Positions 34,101-45,129 of a stretch of 64,000 nt of DNA are shown piece after piece (positions within the stretch are counted from its first letter, which is position 1; each line of letters starts with the position of its first letter). The translations under genes and the position numbers were made by a program. This stretch comes from Yamagishiella unicocca (lineage: Eukaryota; Chlorophyta; Chlorophyceae; Chlamydomonadales; Volvocaceae): assembly GCA_003116995.1 (NCBI GenBank), contig BDSL01000030.1, forward strand, positions 434,001 to 498,000. Direction: 5' to 3'. The notes under the pieces are model-generated. The model searched no databases. It had not been told where the DNA came from and worked only from the letters and a program-made list of their open reading frames with translations.

Positions 34101-37100
34101 GTGGACGCGGAGAGCCGCCAGGTGGGGCGGGGGGAGGAGGAGGGGTGTATGCTGCAGGTAGGGGGGGATGGCTCTCACCCACCCGCCTTTCTCAGAGTCT
34201 GGCTCTGTCGTTTCCGCTGCCTTCCGCCCATCTCTGATGGCACTGGAGTTCCTGCAACAGGCACCTCCCTGGTGGCCGCCTTTCCCCCCTGTGTTTTACC
34301 CCTCGCTATGTTTTGGGTGACGGGGTTTCCCCCATCCTCCCTTGCCGCCGCGTCCTCGCGTGGGGCCCCTTCAGGCAATCTGGAGGGCGCTGGTGCACGC
34401 GAAGGAGGGGCCCTGGGGCGCCGGCCGCAGCAGCGCGGGCGCAGCCAAGGGAGGCGACGGCGAGCAGCAGGGGCTGCTGCAGGGCCGACCCGCGGGTCAC
34501 GGCGCCGCGCTGCTGTTCACGAGCCACTACCTGGGGGAGGTGGCGGCGCTGGCGGACCGGGTGGCGGTGCTGGACGAGGTGAGAGGGCGGGGCGGGTTGG
34601 CGGTTGGTGGTTGTTGATTGGGGACAGTTGGTAGTTCCCGTAGTGGGTGGGTTGCGGACGGGGTTGTGGCTCTGCAGCCATGCAGCGGATCTCGATGGAG
34701 CTGCCCACACCTTGGTCCCGGATGTAGGGCCGCTCTGTGACGATGGGAGAGTGGTGATTGGGCAGGGGGGTTGGGACGGCCGCACCATATAGGGTGTGTG
34801 GGGTGGTGGTGCCCGGTGATAGTGGTGGTGGTGGTGGGTGTCAGCTGTCCTCCCCCTCCTCGCCTCACTCCCGTCCTGCCTCCAGCGCCTGCCTGCCGCC
34901 GCATTCCCCCGGCTGCAGCCCTACGACTGAACCTTTTCCCTCCGAGCACCTGCCGAGCCATCGCAGGAGACGGAGGGCTCGTTCCCTGTCCTCTCCGCTT
35001 CGTGCCCCCCTGCCACGCCTCCTGCCCATCACGCCTGTCCCCCTCCCTCGCACCCTCCCACCCACCCCCTCTTCCCGCGTCCCCCCAGGGCCGCATCCAG
35101 TCCGAGACCTCCGCCTCCGTGCTGTGCTCCTCCCTGCGGGGCGCGCACAAGGTGCTCCGGATCACCACCCGACCCCCCGCCGCCGCCACCCGGGAAGCCT
35201 CTGCCGACAGCGCCGTAACCGAAACCAGCACCGAAACCGGCACCGAGACCAACGCTCCAGGGAGGCCACCGCCCGTACTGCTCACCCGGTCGCAGCTGCA
35301 GGACATGGTACTGCGCGGGCTGGGGTCCGGCGCCGCCAGTGTGCTGTACAGCACGTTGACGAGCACGGCGGTGTGCGTGGAGATGAGCCCCGTGGCAGCC
35401 GGTGCAGTCGGGGGGGCCGACAAGGGCGGCAAGGGCAGCAAGGGCGGCAGCGCTGGAGGGCCCGCCGCGGCCTCCCTGGAGCTGCTGGTCCGGGATCTGA
35501 AGGCGCAGGCGCAGGGGTCGCGGAGGGCGGGGCCGGAGGGTCCCGAGCAGGGCGCCAGCGGCGACGCCCTCGCGGCGCTCACCAAGGCCACGTCCAATTC
35601 CGCGCTGGTCCCCCGCCCTCCGGGCCCCCCCGGGCCCCCCTCCGGCAACCACAACCCGGACACGGATTGGGAGCTGCAGCCGCTGGTGGTGGTGCGCTGC
35701 GACGTGGGGCCGCCCACCCTGGAGGACATCCTGCTGATGGGCGCCCAGGGGGTCCAGGGGGGCGGGGGACCCGGAGGCGGAGGCGGAGGCGCAGCGGGCT
35801 ACAGCGCAGTCGGCGCTGGGGCCCCTGCACAGCGTGTGTCGTCTTCGTCCGCCTCCGCCTCCGCCGACGGTCAGCAGCCGGCCCTCGGCTCCAGAGACCC
35901 CAGCGCCGGCCCCGTCCCCACCTCTTCCAGCGAGGCGCCGCCTCCGCACCATTACTCCCACTCCTCAGCGACCGCCCGCACCCCCCCCTCCGCTCGCGGC
36001 GCCAGCTCGCTCCTCGCCGACCTCGCCGCCGCCCTGCTTGCGCTGCTGCTGAAGCACCTGCTGCAGTGGCGCCGCGACTGGCGCTCCTTGCTGCGGCTGC
36101 TGCTGCTGCCCGTCCTGGCAGTAGCGCTGGCCAGCCTGGCGCTCAACATAAGGCCCGCCAGCAAGGGCCCGCCGGCGCCGCTGCACCTGGGCTGGCTGGG
36201 CCAGGACCAGCCCACGCCGGTGACGAGCCTGCCGTACGCCTGGCGGCGCCTGGCGGCTGAGGCTGCCGCGTCTGGGCTGGTGCGGACCCAGGGGCCCCAC
36301 TTCGGGAGCCACCGCGAGGGCGGGGCTGAGGACAACGCCACGCTGCCCGGCGGGGGGCTGTGGGCGGGGGCCGCGACGGAGGCGGCGCAGGCGGAGGCGG
36401 AGGCGGAGGTGGAGGCTTTGGACGGGCTGGGGCTGGTGCCGCTGCTGTCGCAGTGGGTGCGCGCGGCCACCGTCGAGACGGAAGCCACGGGGACCGACTT
36501 CGTCAACAGCTACGACGTGAGCTTCTGGTTCATGAGGGCCAACTCCAGGATGGGGCTGCAGGTGGAAGGGAGCAGCAGGGAAAGCAAAGCCGCAGCCCCC
36601 CTGCTGACCGCCGCGGGCTTGGAGGAGGAGAGGCTGGCGGCGGCGACCGCAGCCAAGGGCTACGGCCAGGAGCCGGAGGCGCCGCTGCAGGCCGCCCTGG
36701 TGTTCCGGGACTCTGCGTCGGGGGAGAAGCTGGTGCGGACAGGTTTCAAGGCCGCTGGCTGGCTGCTGCGCACGGTGCTGGTCCCCACGGATGCGGAGTC
36801 CCTCGGGCTGCCGCAGCTGCCGCAGCTGCAGAGCTTCCTGCAGGTGAGGCGAGCGGTGCGCGGCGGCGGGCCGAGCCTGGGCGGGGAGCGCTGAGGAGGG
36901 GTAAAGAAGACAAACCCACCCCACCCCACCCCACCCCTTTTTTTCGGACATCCACGGGTTTCCCTCGAACCCCACCCCACCCCACCCCACCCCTTTCGGA
37001 CATCCACGGGTTTCCCTCGAACCCCACCCCACCCCTTGAAATCCCACCCCACCCAACCCCACCCCTTGAAATCCCACCCCTCGAAACCCCACCCCTTGAA

Positions 37101-40100
37101 ACCCCACCCCTTGAAACCCCACCCCTTGAAACCCCACCCCTTGAAACCCCACCCCACCCCGCTGCCGCCCTCCGCCGGCCTCAGGCACTAACCCTGGAGG
37201 AGGGCGCCCTGTACAAGACGTTCGACTTCCTGTACGACAGAATGCTGATGCACGAGGTGGGGCGTGGTACGGCTGTACGGTGCGGAGGGCCTGCTCCGGA
37301 TGCCCCGCCCTGCCCCCGCCCCCCCGTCCGCACCCGCACCCGATAACCCGCCCGAGGGCCCGGCCATGCAAGCGGCGTGGCATCAGTCCTGACCTGACTT
37401 GATCCGCTTGGTCTCCTGCCCTCCTGCGCTGTCACCCTTCCGCCCCTCCTTCCCATCGTTCTGGCCATGCACGTCTTCGTGTGAGTCATGCCTGCTTGCG
37501 TTGCCTCCCGGCCTCCCGCGATGCTGCCGGCCTGTCGCCCCAGCTACCGTGTCAGCCCTCATCCGTCCCGATATATAACTCACCGAGTCACAACCCATCC
37601 GTCACCGCCCCCCCACCCGCCCCACTCGCGGCTCCCGGCACTAACCCTCCCGCCTCCCGTCCCCACCCCCCTCCCCTGTGTCGTGTCCACACGGGTTTCC
37701 CCGCATCCCTCCCCCCTCCCCCCTCGCCTCGCCAGTTCATCTCCACAATAAAGTACATACTGCGAGCTGCCAAGAAGAGCGGCAACGCAGCTGATTTGGG
37801 CGGCCCAGCACTCAACTTCACCAAGCACCACCGCTCCCTCCTGCGTCGCCACCTGCTTGCCGGCGGTGGCAGCGGCGGTGACGACGAGCTGCTGTCGTTC
37901 TTCACCCTGGGCCGCATGGTGAAGCTGTGCAACCTGACGGTGCCGTCGGCGGACAAGGGCGCGGGGCTCAAGGGAGGGGCAGGAAGCGGCGGCGGCGGCG
38001 GTCGTACGCTGCAGATGAGGTGGGTGGTTGCGGGGGGGGGGTCCTGGTGGCTGCTGGGAGGTGGTCCTCGTAGCAGCACAAGACACGGCTCAGCGCCGGC
38101 ACGGGTGTGCGACCTGATGCGTGATGTCGCCGCTCCACTGTCCTGTGACACCGCCACACTGTCCTGTGACACCGCCACACTGTCCTGTGACACCGCCACA
38201 CTGTCCTGTGACACCGCCACACTGTCCTGTGACACCGCCACACTGTCCTGCGACACCACCACACTGTCCTGTGACACCGCCACACTGTCCTGTGACACTA
38301 CCACACTGTCCTGTGACACCGCCACACTGTCCTGTGATACCACCACACTGTCCTGCGACACCACCACACTGTCCTGTGACACCGCCACACTGTCCTGTGA
38401 CACCGCCACACTGTCCTGTGACACTACCACACTGTCCTGTGACACTACCGCACTGTCCTGTGACACCACCACACTGTCCTGCGACACCACCACACTGTCC
38501 TGTGACACCGCCACACTGTCCTGTGACACCGCCACACTGTCCTGTGACACCACCACACTGTCCTGTGACACCACCACACTGTCCTGTGACACCGCCACAC
38601 TGTCCTGTGACACCGCCACACTGTCCTGTGACACCGCCACACTGTCCTGTGACACACCGCCCACTGTCCTGTGACACCACCACACTGTCCTGTGACACCA
38701 CCACACTGTCCTGCGACACCACCACACTGTCCTGTGACACCGCCACACTGTCCTGTGACACCGCCACACTGTCCTGTGACACTACCGCACTGTCCTGTGA
38801 CACTACCGCACTGTCCTGTGACACCACCACACTGTCCTGTGACACCACCACCACCCACCCGCAGCTACCGGCCGCCCCTCAACATCGCCGTTTACCTGCT
38901 GGCCGGGTTCCTGCCCCTGGAGCCGCGCTTCTGCCCCCTGGCGCGGCTGATGGTGGAGCAGTCGCAGCACACCACTGAGGTGGGGTCGCTGTGTGTGGGG
39001 GGGGCGATCAACACGCCAGCGGCACTGCAGGAGCAGTCGCTGTAGCAGAAGCTGCAGCAGAAGCGGCGGCAGGCGATGAGAGGGGGCCCCAATGCAGCGG
39101 CTGAGGATGGGGGGCGGTGGTGGGGTATGAGGGGAGTGTGCGGTTTCCGACACCCCCGGGCAAACCCTGGGCAGCCCAGCCGCGTCTACTCGTGCCCTGC
39201 GGCTGCGGGTGGCTCGGGGCGGGCTCAGTCCTGAGCAGCCGCTGCCTGGTCGGGCAAGCTGCGTGCCTTGGGTCCCGCCCCCGCCCATCCTAACCCCCCC
39301 TGCTTCCTCCTCGCAACCACACGACTCAGCCGCACACGACATCCCCTCTCGCCCCGCCAGCCCTCTCGTACCCACCGCCTTCCCACCCCCCACTGCATCC
39401 ACGCGTCTTCCTCCCCACCCCCCACCCACCGCCTCCCCACCCCCCGCCTCCAGATCGGCCGGCGCTACCTGGCCCGGCGGCTGCTGCCCCCCGTGACCCT
39501 GATGTGGAACATCAGCAGCCCACATGGCCTCCCCGCCGCCCTCAACCACCTGCACAACACAATGCTGGTGTTGAGCCCCGCAGCGGCGGCGGCGAGGAGC
39601 AACAACAACAACAACAACGGCACAGCGGCCCCGGCGGCCGCCGCCGGGGGGGCCGGGTCCGGGCGCGGGCGGGGCAGTAGCAGCGACCGGCGCGCCTACA
39701 GCCAGGAGGTGTACGGCCGCACCGGCATTCGAGTGCGCAACCACCCTCTGCCGCCTCGCGGCACCACCACCTCCTTCGCGGGGTTTGTGGACCACCTGCT
39801 GCTGGCGGTCATGATCGCACTGCCGCTCACATACACCACGGGTGGGTAGCGGGGGGACCCGGCCGCCCTGGAGAGAAACGAAATGCCTGTCCTCGAAACG
39901 TCTGTCCTACACGGTTTCGTCTCGCATCCACGGGTCTTCCTCGCAAACCCCCGCCCCCGGAGCGATAGAGCGGGAGGGGGGGAACGGTGCGGCGCGGTGG
40001 GGCGGCGCTGCTGGGCGGCGAGCACAGGGGGCGGGGGGGGGGGGCAGTGGGGCTTTTGGGGTTACGGCTGGCGGGTCGCGGTGTGGAGAGCGGGGGGACA

Positions 40101-43100
40101 GGAGGAGCGGAGGGGAGCTGCCAGTCAGGTGTCAACTTACTCCCCGCAACGCACCGGCTGGCATGGAGACAGCAGCTGAGGCGGTTTGTTGCCCCACCTG
40201 ACAGGCGGCATGGCGTGTCCAGCCCCCGCCCCGGTGGTCTGACCCCGCCTCACACTCCGACGCCCTCCCCTGCCCTCATGGCCCCCGCCCCCGTTACATT
40301 TCCCCAGTCGCATTACCGGTTCTATTATTCGAACCCCCCCGCGTGCAGGCAGCTTCGTGGTTCGGTCGGCGCAGGAGGCCGCGTCCGGCGCCAAGCAGCA
40401 GCAGCTGGCGGCGGGGAGATGCTCGCCGCTGGCCTACTGGTGGGTGGGGCAGGAAAGCCCGTGTACGAAAGGAGACCCGTTTAGGACATACGTTTGGAGA
40501 TGCATGCTGGGGAACATGGTTGGGGAACTAGAAATCGGAGGCCTACTGGTGGGTGGGCGGCCCCCGGCGTGCAGGCTAGTTCATGGGTGTACTGTACCGC
40601 GGGTTGCATCAGACAGAGGGGCTAGGTGGGACCATGCCGTGGCCTGCGACCAGGACGTCGAAGACCCTGACGCGGTTGGTATGATTGGACAGCGCCATGT
40701 CCGCTCCCACATCTTCCCCCATGCACGCCCGCCACCACACCTCCCCCGCTCCCTCCCTCCCGCCCGGTCGGTCCCTCCCGGCCTCGTCCCCCCCCCCCGC
40801 CGATTCGCGGATTCTCTTATCACCCCCCCCCGCCCCTCCTCGCCCCCAGGCTGTCCTGCTGGTTCTGCGACCTGGCGCTGCACGGCGGCATCATCACGGC
40901 GCTGGTGGGGCTGCTGGCGGCTGGCGGCACGGAGGCGTTCACGGGGACAGGGGAGCGCAGCGGGGGGCTGCTGCTGCTGCTGCTGGCCTTCGCGGCGGCA
41001 TCGCTGCCATGGGGCTACTGCATCGGACTGCGCTGCGCCACGCCGGCGGCGGCGCAGGTGGGGTTTTGGGACTTGGCGGGGGACTGGGTTGGGGACTGGG
41101 GGAGGACTGGGGTGGGGCTATGTTGGGGACGAGGGGGGTAACAGGGGGGGACTGCTGATCCTCGCAGTATGTTTGGTGGGGTGCGGTTCATGTGTGTGGG
41201 GTGGAAAGCCAGGGTACTAGGAAGCAGATTGGGAAACAATTTGTTACATACGTTTCGAGGTGCATGCTTTAATTCTTGGTTTGGGAGGCGGGTGGGTCGG
41301 TGGGTGGGTGGGTGGAAGCAGTGCTGACGCTCAGCTGCGTCACTGGGTGTGGTGTGCGGGGTGGTGGCCGGGGGGTTGGCCAGCGAGGCGTCACGACCCA
41401 ACCGCCGCCGTGCAGTAGGCGGCTGGTTGCTGGTCGGCGCCAGGCAGCCTCCGACCCGCTGTCCAGCTTTGTGTCAGGTGCGGGGTGGGGGCCAGTCCCC
41501 CAGCTCCTCCCTGTCTGCACCCCGCCCACCTCCGTCTCCCTGACCCGCCCCCTGCCACCTCCTCAACCTGCATGCAGCCCCCACCTGCAGCCCCCCCTGT
41601 CCCGTACTTCTCGATCTCCCCCGCTTATTCCAATCGTTACCCTCCTCCTCCCGCAACCCCCCCCCGGGTACACCTCTGTACCCCCCCCCCCGGGTACACC
41701 CCAGGGCCTGGTATCCAACGCCGGTCTGGTGACGGGGGTGGGTCTGGCCCTGGCTCGCCAGGTGCTCTCCCACGTGCGCAAGTACAGCTGGCTGGCCACC
41801 CGGCTGCTGCCGGTGCTGCGGCTGCTGCCGCCCTTCTGCCTGGTGGACGGACTGGTGCAGGTGGGAGGCGGCGAGGGGGCGGGGGGGGGGGGCCGCGTGA
41901 AAACCGGTGACACGAAAAACTACAAGATGGCGCATGGTTGGCGGACAGCGAAGGGGGGGGAGTGCGGGCGGCAGCAGCAGCGGGCTGGCCAACATGTGGA
42001 GTCACGGAGGCGGTGCTGGCCCCCACGCAGCCTACACAGCGCTAACATGGCGCAGGCGGCGGCGGCCTGTGTGGGGGGTTGGGGAGTGCACTGGCGAGCT
42101 GACAGAAGGGCACAGGTGGGAGGACTGTGTGGGTGTAGCACAGGACTGTGTGTGGGGGGGGGCGTGTAGCTGCTTGGGACACCAGCGTGAACGCACACTG
42201 CACACCGCAGTAGCTCTGCCGGAGCGCGGCGGGGGGTACTTGAAGCCTGCCCCTACCCTCCCGCGCCCTCCCTCCGCCCCCCCCGCCCCCCCTACCCCCC
42301 GCCCCCAGATGTCGCTGCTGGACGTCATCCTGGCGCTGTCGGAGGTCCTCGGCAAGGACGCCGCCAAGCGGGGCTTCTTCCGCAGCATCATGGAGGGGCA
42401 CCTGGTGGGGATAGGTGAGGCGGGGGGGAGGGGCGGGGAGGGGCGGGGAAGGCCTGGGTCGGAAGGGCGGGGACGAGAGGGCGCTGCTCGGGTCGGCGCC
42501 GGGTCTGGCAGTAGCAGTAGCAACGGTGTCAACCGTTGATAGGCCCTAAGAGCCACTGTCCAGCTCGTGTGCGTCACTGGTGGGGGCGGCTTGCGACCCC
42601 GACGAGCCGGCTCTCCCAGCCAACTCCGACCACCCCTCCCCTCCCCTCCCCTTCTTTTCCGGTCCTTCCAAACACCCCCCACCCCACCCGCCCTACACTT
42701 CCCATGTCGAGTAACCGCTTCTTTTCTGTAACTCCCCCCCCCCCTCCAGACCCCGAGGATTCCAGCCCCTTCCAAACCAACGTCCTGGGCGCCAACCTCG
42801 CCTACCTGGCTTTCGACACCCTGCTGTACGGCACCGTGCTGCTGGCGCTGGAGTGGCGGGCCTCACGCGGGGACCCGCTGCCGACGTGGCTGCGAGGGGG
42901 CCCAGCAGCGCGAGTACGAGCCGCCGTCATGGCAGCGGCGGCGACGGCGGCGGCGGCGGCGACAGTCGGCCGACAAATCATCTCAGGCCGCCGCGGAGTC
43001 ATGAGCCCCGTCAGCGGGAAGGGCCGCAGCGGCGGGGGCGAGGCAGATGACGGCGGTTTCGTCGGGGATTCGGCCGGGGGGTGTAACCGCCGGCGGGCAA

Positions 43101-45129
43101 TGACCCGGGGGACTGCCAGCTGGGCCCCGCTGCTGGGGCCGAGCAGTGACGGCGGCGGTGACCAGGGGGGTCCGGACCGGGTTGGTCTGCAGGCTGAACG
43201 GGACGCGGAGCTGGAGGCTGAGTGGCCGCCCGTGCCCCGGCCGGACTGCCTAGTGCGGGTGTGCAACGTACACATGGTGGGGCGGGCAGGGGCGGGGTGG
43301 GGGGGAGAGGGATGGGGGAGGGGCGGAGGGGTTGTGGCGGGTTAGTGCGGTGGTGACGCAGGGGGTTTGGGGGAAGGCGGGAAGCCAAGCGTAGCCGGGT
43401 AGCCTAGAAGCGGAGTGGGGTCGAGTGGGGTGGGGTCCAGGCCGTACCGTTTAAGCGCAGGGTGCTGTCAGCCAGCAGCAGCGACGGTTATGAAGCACGT
43501 CTGTGCAGATGTCTAAACACGGATGGCCTCCGCCATACATGTTGACAGCGGGTGTCGGGGAGATGGGCACTGCGAGGACCCGGAATGTGGGGTAGGGGGC
43601 TCTGCAGGAGACCCCGCCGCCACCCTCCCTCATCGCGGCAGCCGACCCCTCACCGCCAGCATGGTAATACTCCTGCCCCTCGCCCGCGTGCGCGTGCGCG
43701 CGCGTCTCGCCCCCTTTCCAGGTGTACGGTAACGGTACGGCTGCCCTGCGCGGCCTCACGTTTGGCCTGCAGCACGGCGAGTGCCTGGCGCTCATCGGGC
43801 GCAACGGCGCGGGTGAGCAGCGAGGGAGGCGGCACGGGGCCACTGGGGGGCACGGGGACACCGGGGGCGCTGGGGGCATCACCGCTGGGTGCTGAGGCGG
43901 CATTTCCTGTGACCCACATGGCAACTCCCCATGCCACCTTTCTGTCGTGCACAGCGGCGTCAGCAAGTAGGCCCCCAGCTCTCCCGGCGCCCCCCGCCAC
44001 CCGGCGTTGAGGCCCCGACCCCCTAACCCCGACAGTCGCACCTCCCCGTTCCCCAATCCGCGGTCAGGCAAGACCACTGCCCTGGCGGTGCTGGCGGGGC
44101 GGCTGCGGCCCTCGTCCGGCAGTGTGAGCGTGGGGGGCGTGGAGCTGGCGGGCCGGCCCGACGCGGCGAGGAGGCGGGTGGCGATGTGCCCGCAGGTATG
44201 TGGAGCGCGGGACCGGCCGCGTGTGGGGTCCACGTGGAGCGCCGCGTGGCAACACCCCGCCTCTTGCTGTGCTTAACACTCACTGAAGCCCGAAAACCCT
44301 AAAACCCTAAAACCCCAAAACCCTACACGCGCACTCCCCGCCTCTGGCCGCGTGCGTGCGCCCGGCTCACTCGCTGTCTGGCCCCTTGAACTGTGTCCCC
44401 TCATCCTTCACTTGCTTGCAGTTCCTTCCACATCATTGAGCCTCGTGAGTTTGGCAGGACTTGTTATCGCAAGCACCGTAGTCCTGATCTGTTGCCGGCC
44501 TTCCCCCCCTCCTCCCACCACAGACCAACCCACTGCTGCCCCTGTTGTCGCCCACCGAGCACCTCGCCCTCTACATCGCCCTCCACGGCCCCGGCGACGT
44601 CGCCAGCAGCGTCGTCATGGGCGGTGGCGGCGCCATTGCGGGGCGCAACTCCCGCCAGGCGTCCATCACGTCGCAGATCGCTGACATGGCCTGGCGGTGC
44701 GGCCTGACGCGGGACCTCATGGACCGACCCGCGGGTCTCCTCAGCGGCGGCACGCAGCGCAAGCTGTCTCTGGCCATTGCGCTCCTGGGTCGGCCGCAGC
44801 TGCTGCTGCTGGACGAGCCCAGTGCGGGCATGGACCCGCCCGCAAGACGGGCCATGTGTGACACGATCAACATGGCCATTCGTGGCCGCGGCGGTGGCGG
44901 CGGCGGCGGCGGCTCTGAGGGCCGGGTGTTGGCGGCGCTGCCTCCAGCAGTGGTGCTGACGACGCACTATGGGGAGGAGGCGCTGGCGCTGTGCGACAGG
45001 GTCGGGGTGATGGAGGCGGGGCGCCTGCTGGCGTACGGTGCGCCCGAGGTGGCACTGCGGTCACTGCCGCACTGGCACTACCTGGCGGACCCGGAGGAGT
45101 GGGGGGGAGTGCTGCCGGAGCTGGATTAG
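23968..45129 (+). CDS. Full-size ABCA-type ABC transporter, 31 exons
   Basis: The layout is TMD1-NBD1-TMD2-NBD2, the ABCA arrangement, so ATP-driven transport (often lipids) across a membrane; the substrate is unknown. Exons in matching phase: 23968-24065, 24145-24196, 24857-25413, 26033-26098, 26644-26737, 27285-27368, 28119-28466, 29115-29180, 29675-29893, 30374-30459, 30719-30845, 31137-31281, 31517-31573, 32088-32498, 32786-32976, 33419-33559, 33996-34121, 34375-34578, 35089-36843, 37185-37256, 37736-38019, 38865-38979, 39454-39841, 40349-40439, 40850-41057, 41705-41860, 42309-42414, 42750-43276, 43722-43812, 44070-44195, 44524-45129. The N-terminus [20 protein letters not shown] leads to a membrane span. 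Large extracellular loops follow each first span; the first holds poly[18 protein letters not shown] and [16 protein letters not shown]. Gly/Ala-rich insertions make it long for the family. An extra exon between 24197 and 24856 cannot be excluded, though the phases join without one. Confidence 0.92.
25099..25160 (+). repeat. CAG/CAA polyglutamine tract in the ABC transporter
   Basis: Mixed CAG and CAA codons encode about 20 Gln in the first extracellular region, flanked by a charged [20 protein letters not shown] segment that could form a coiled coil. Confidence 0.9.
25799..25955. repeat. 19-bp intronic minisatellite, about eight copies
   Basis: The unit ACCACCCCACCTTGGCCCC is tandem within the intron between exons 25413 and 26033. 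All frames stay open across it, which makes spurious long frames. Confidence 0.9.
27391..27427. repeat. (GGGT)n microsatellite
   Basis: About nine GGGT units lie just after the donor at 27368. This G-run array could form a quadruplex in the nascent RNA. Confidence 0.9.
27599..27715. repeat. 15-bp intronic minisatellite, about eight copies
   Basis: The unit GCTGCTGTGGGGCAG repeats almost perfectly inside the intron 27369-28118. Confidence 0.9.
31660..31720. repeat. Dispersed intronic repeat (TTTAGGACAGACGTTT family), copy 1
   Basis: The core is ACCGTTTAGGACAGACGTTT. Related copies lie in other introns of the same gene: 32998-33110, 39870-39950 (inverted), 40445-40530 and 41195-41280. The longer copies share CGAGGAAGACCC.., GTGGATGC and GAGATGCATGCTGG. 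Confidence 0.7.
32380..34578 (+). other. NBD1 of the ABC transporter (exons 14-18)
   Basis: [13 protein letters not shown] opens the domain. Walker A is GRNAAGKTT (32806-32832) and the Q-loop is CPQGNTL before the 32976 donor. The signature [15 protein letters not shown] and Walker [16 protein letters not shown] both lie in exon 33996-34121. The H-loop FTSHYLGEV is near 34515-34540. The catalytic Glu is present. The usual DEPTAGVDP has Val for Pro and Ala for the last Pro. A Gly/Ala-rich insert ([19 protein letters not shown]) sits between Walker B and the H-loop. The site therefore looks capable of hydrolysis. Confidence 0.9.
32998..33110. repeat. Dispersed intronic repeat, copy 2
   Basis: The longest copy: CGAGGAAGACCC at the left, TTTTAGGACAGACGTTTTGA in the middle, GATGCATGCTGGAGAAC at the right. 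It lies in the intron after the NBD1 Q-loop exon. Confidence 0.7.
36915..37160. repeat. CCCCACCC / CCTTGAAACCCCACC intronic repeats
   Basis: The intron 36844-37184 is nearly filled by C-rich pentamer-like repeats. It also has five 15-bp units (CCTTGAAACCCCACC) and two copies of TCGGACATCCACGGGTTTCC. Confidence 0.85.
38139..38850. repeat. 21-bp intronic minisatellite, about 34 copies
   Basis: The unit CACTGTCCTGTGACACCGCCA, with C/A and C/T variants, fills intron 38020-38864 between two well-supported exons (..RTLQM and [15 protein letters not shown]..). The period is divisible by three and several frames on both strands stay open. A few units have indels (near 38654-38664). Confidence 0.93.
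39870..39950. repeat. Dispersed intronic repeat, copy 3 (inverted)
   Basis: It reads CGAAACGTCTGTCCTACACG and CATCCACGGGTCTTCCTCG, the reverse complement of the copy at 32998. Confidence 0.7.
40445..40530. repeat. Dispersed intronic repeat, copy 4
   Basis: CCGTTTAGGACATACGTTTG followed by GAGATGCATGCTGGGGAAC, close to the donor at 40439. Confidence 0.7.
41195..41280. repeat. Dispersed intronic repeat, copy 5 (diverged)
   Basis: TTTGTTACATACGTTTCGAG followed by GTGCATGCTTTAATTC. This is the most diverged copy. Confidence 0.55.
43230..45129 (+). other. NBD2 of the ABC transporter (last four exons)
   Basis: Walker [12 protein letters not shown], is split by an intron: exon 43722-43812 ends after GAG and exon 44070-44195 resumes with KTT. 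The Q-loop CPQ ends exon 44070-44195. Exon 44524-45129 holds the signature [15 protein letters not shown], Walker [14 protein letters not shown], a Gly tract, and H-loop [15 protein letters not shown]. All catalytic motifs are canonical. The protein ends GVLPELD with a stop at 45127-45129. Confidence 0.92.
44288..44326. repeat. Interstitial telomere-like CCCTAAAA repeats
   Basis: AACCCTAAAACCCTAAAACC followed by CCAAAACCCT is about four units of the Chlamydomonas-type telomere repeat TTTTAGGG on the opposite strand. It lies in the intron before the last exon of the ABC transporter. Confidence 0.8.

Noticed and set aside
38121..38978. Long frames rich in CDTATLS, SQDSVAV or TGQCGGV repeats on both strands
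   Set aside because: They are readings of the 21-bp intronic minisatellite; well-supported exons of the ABC transporter flank it with matching phases.
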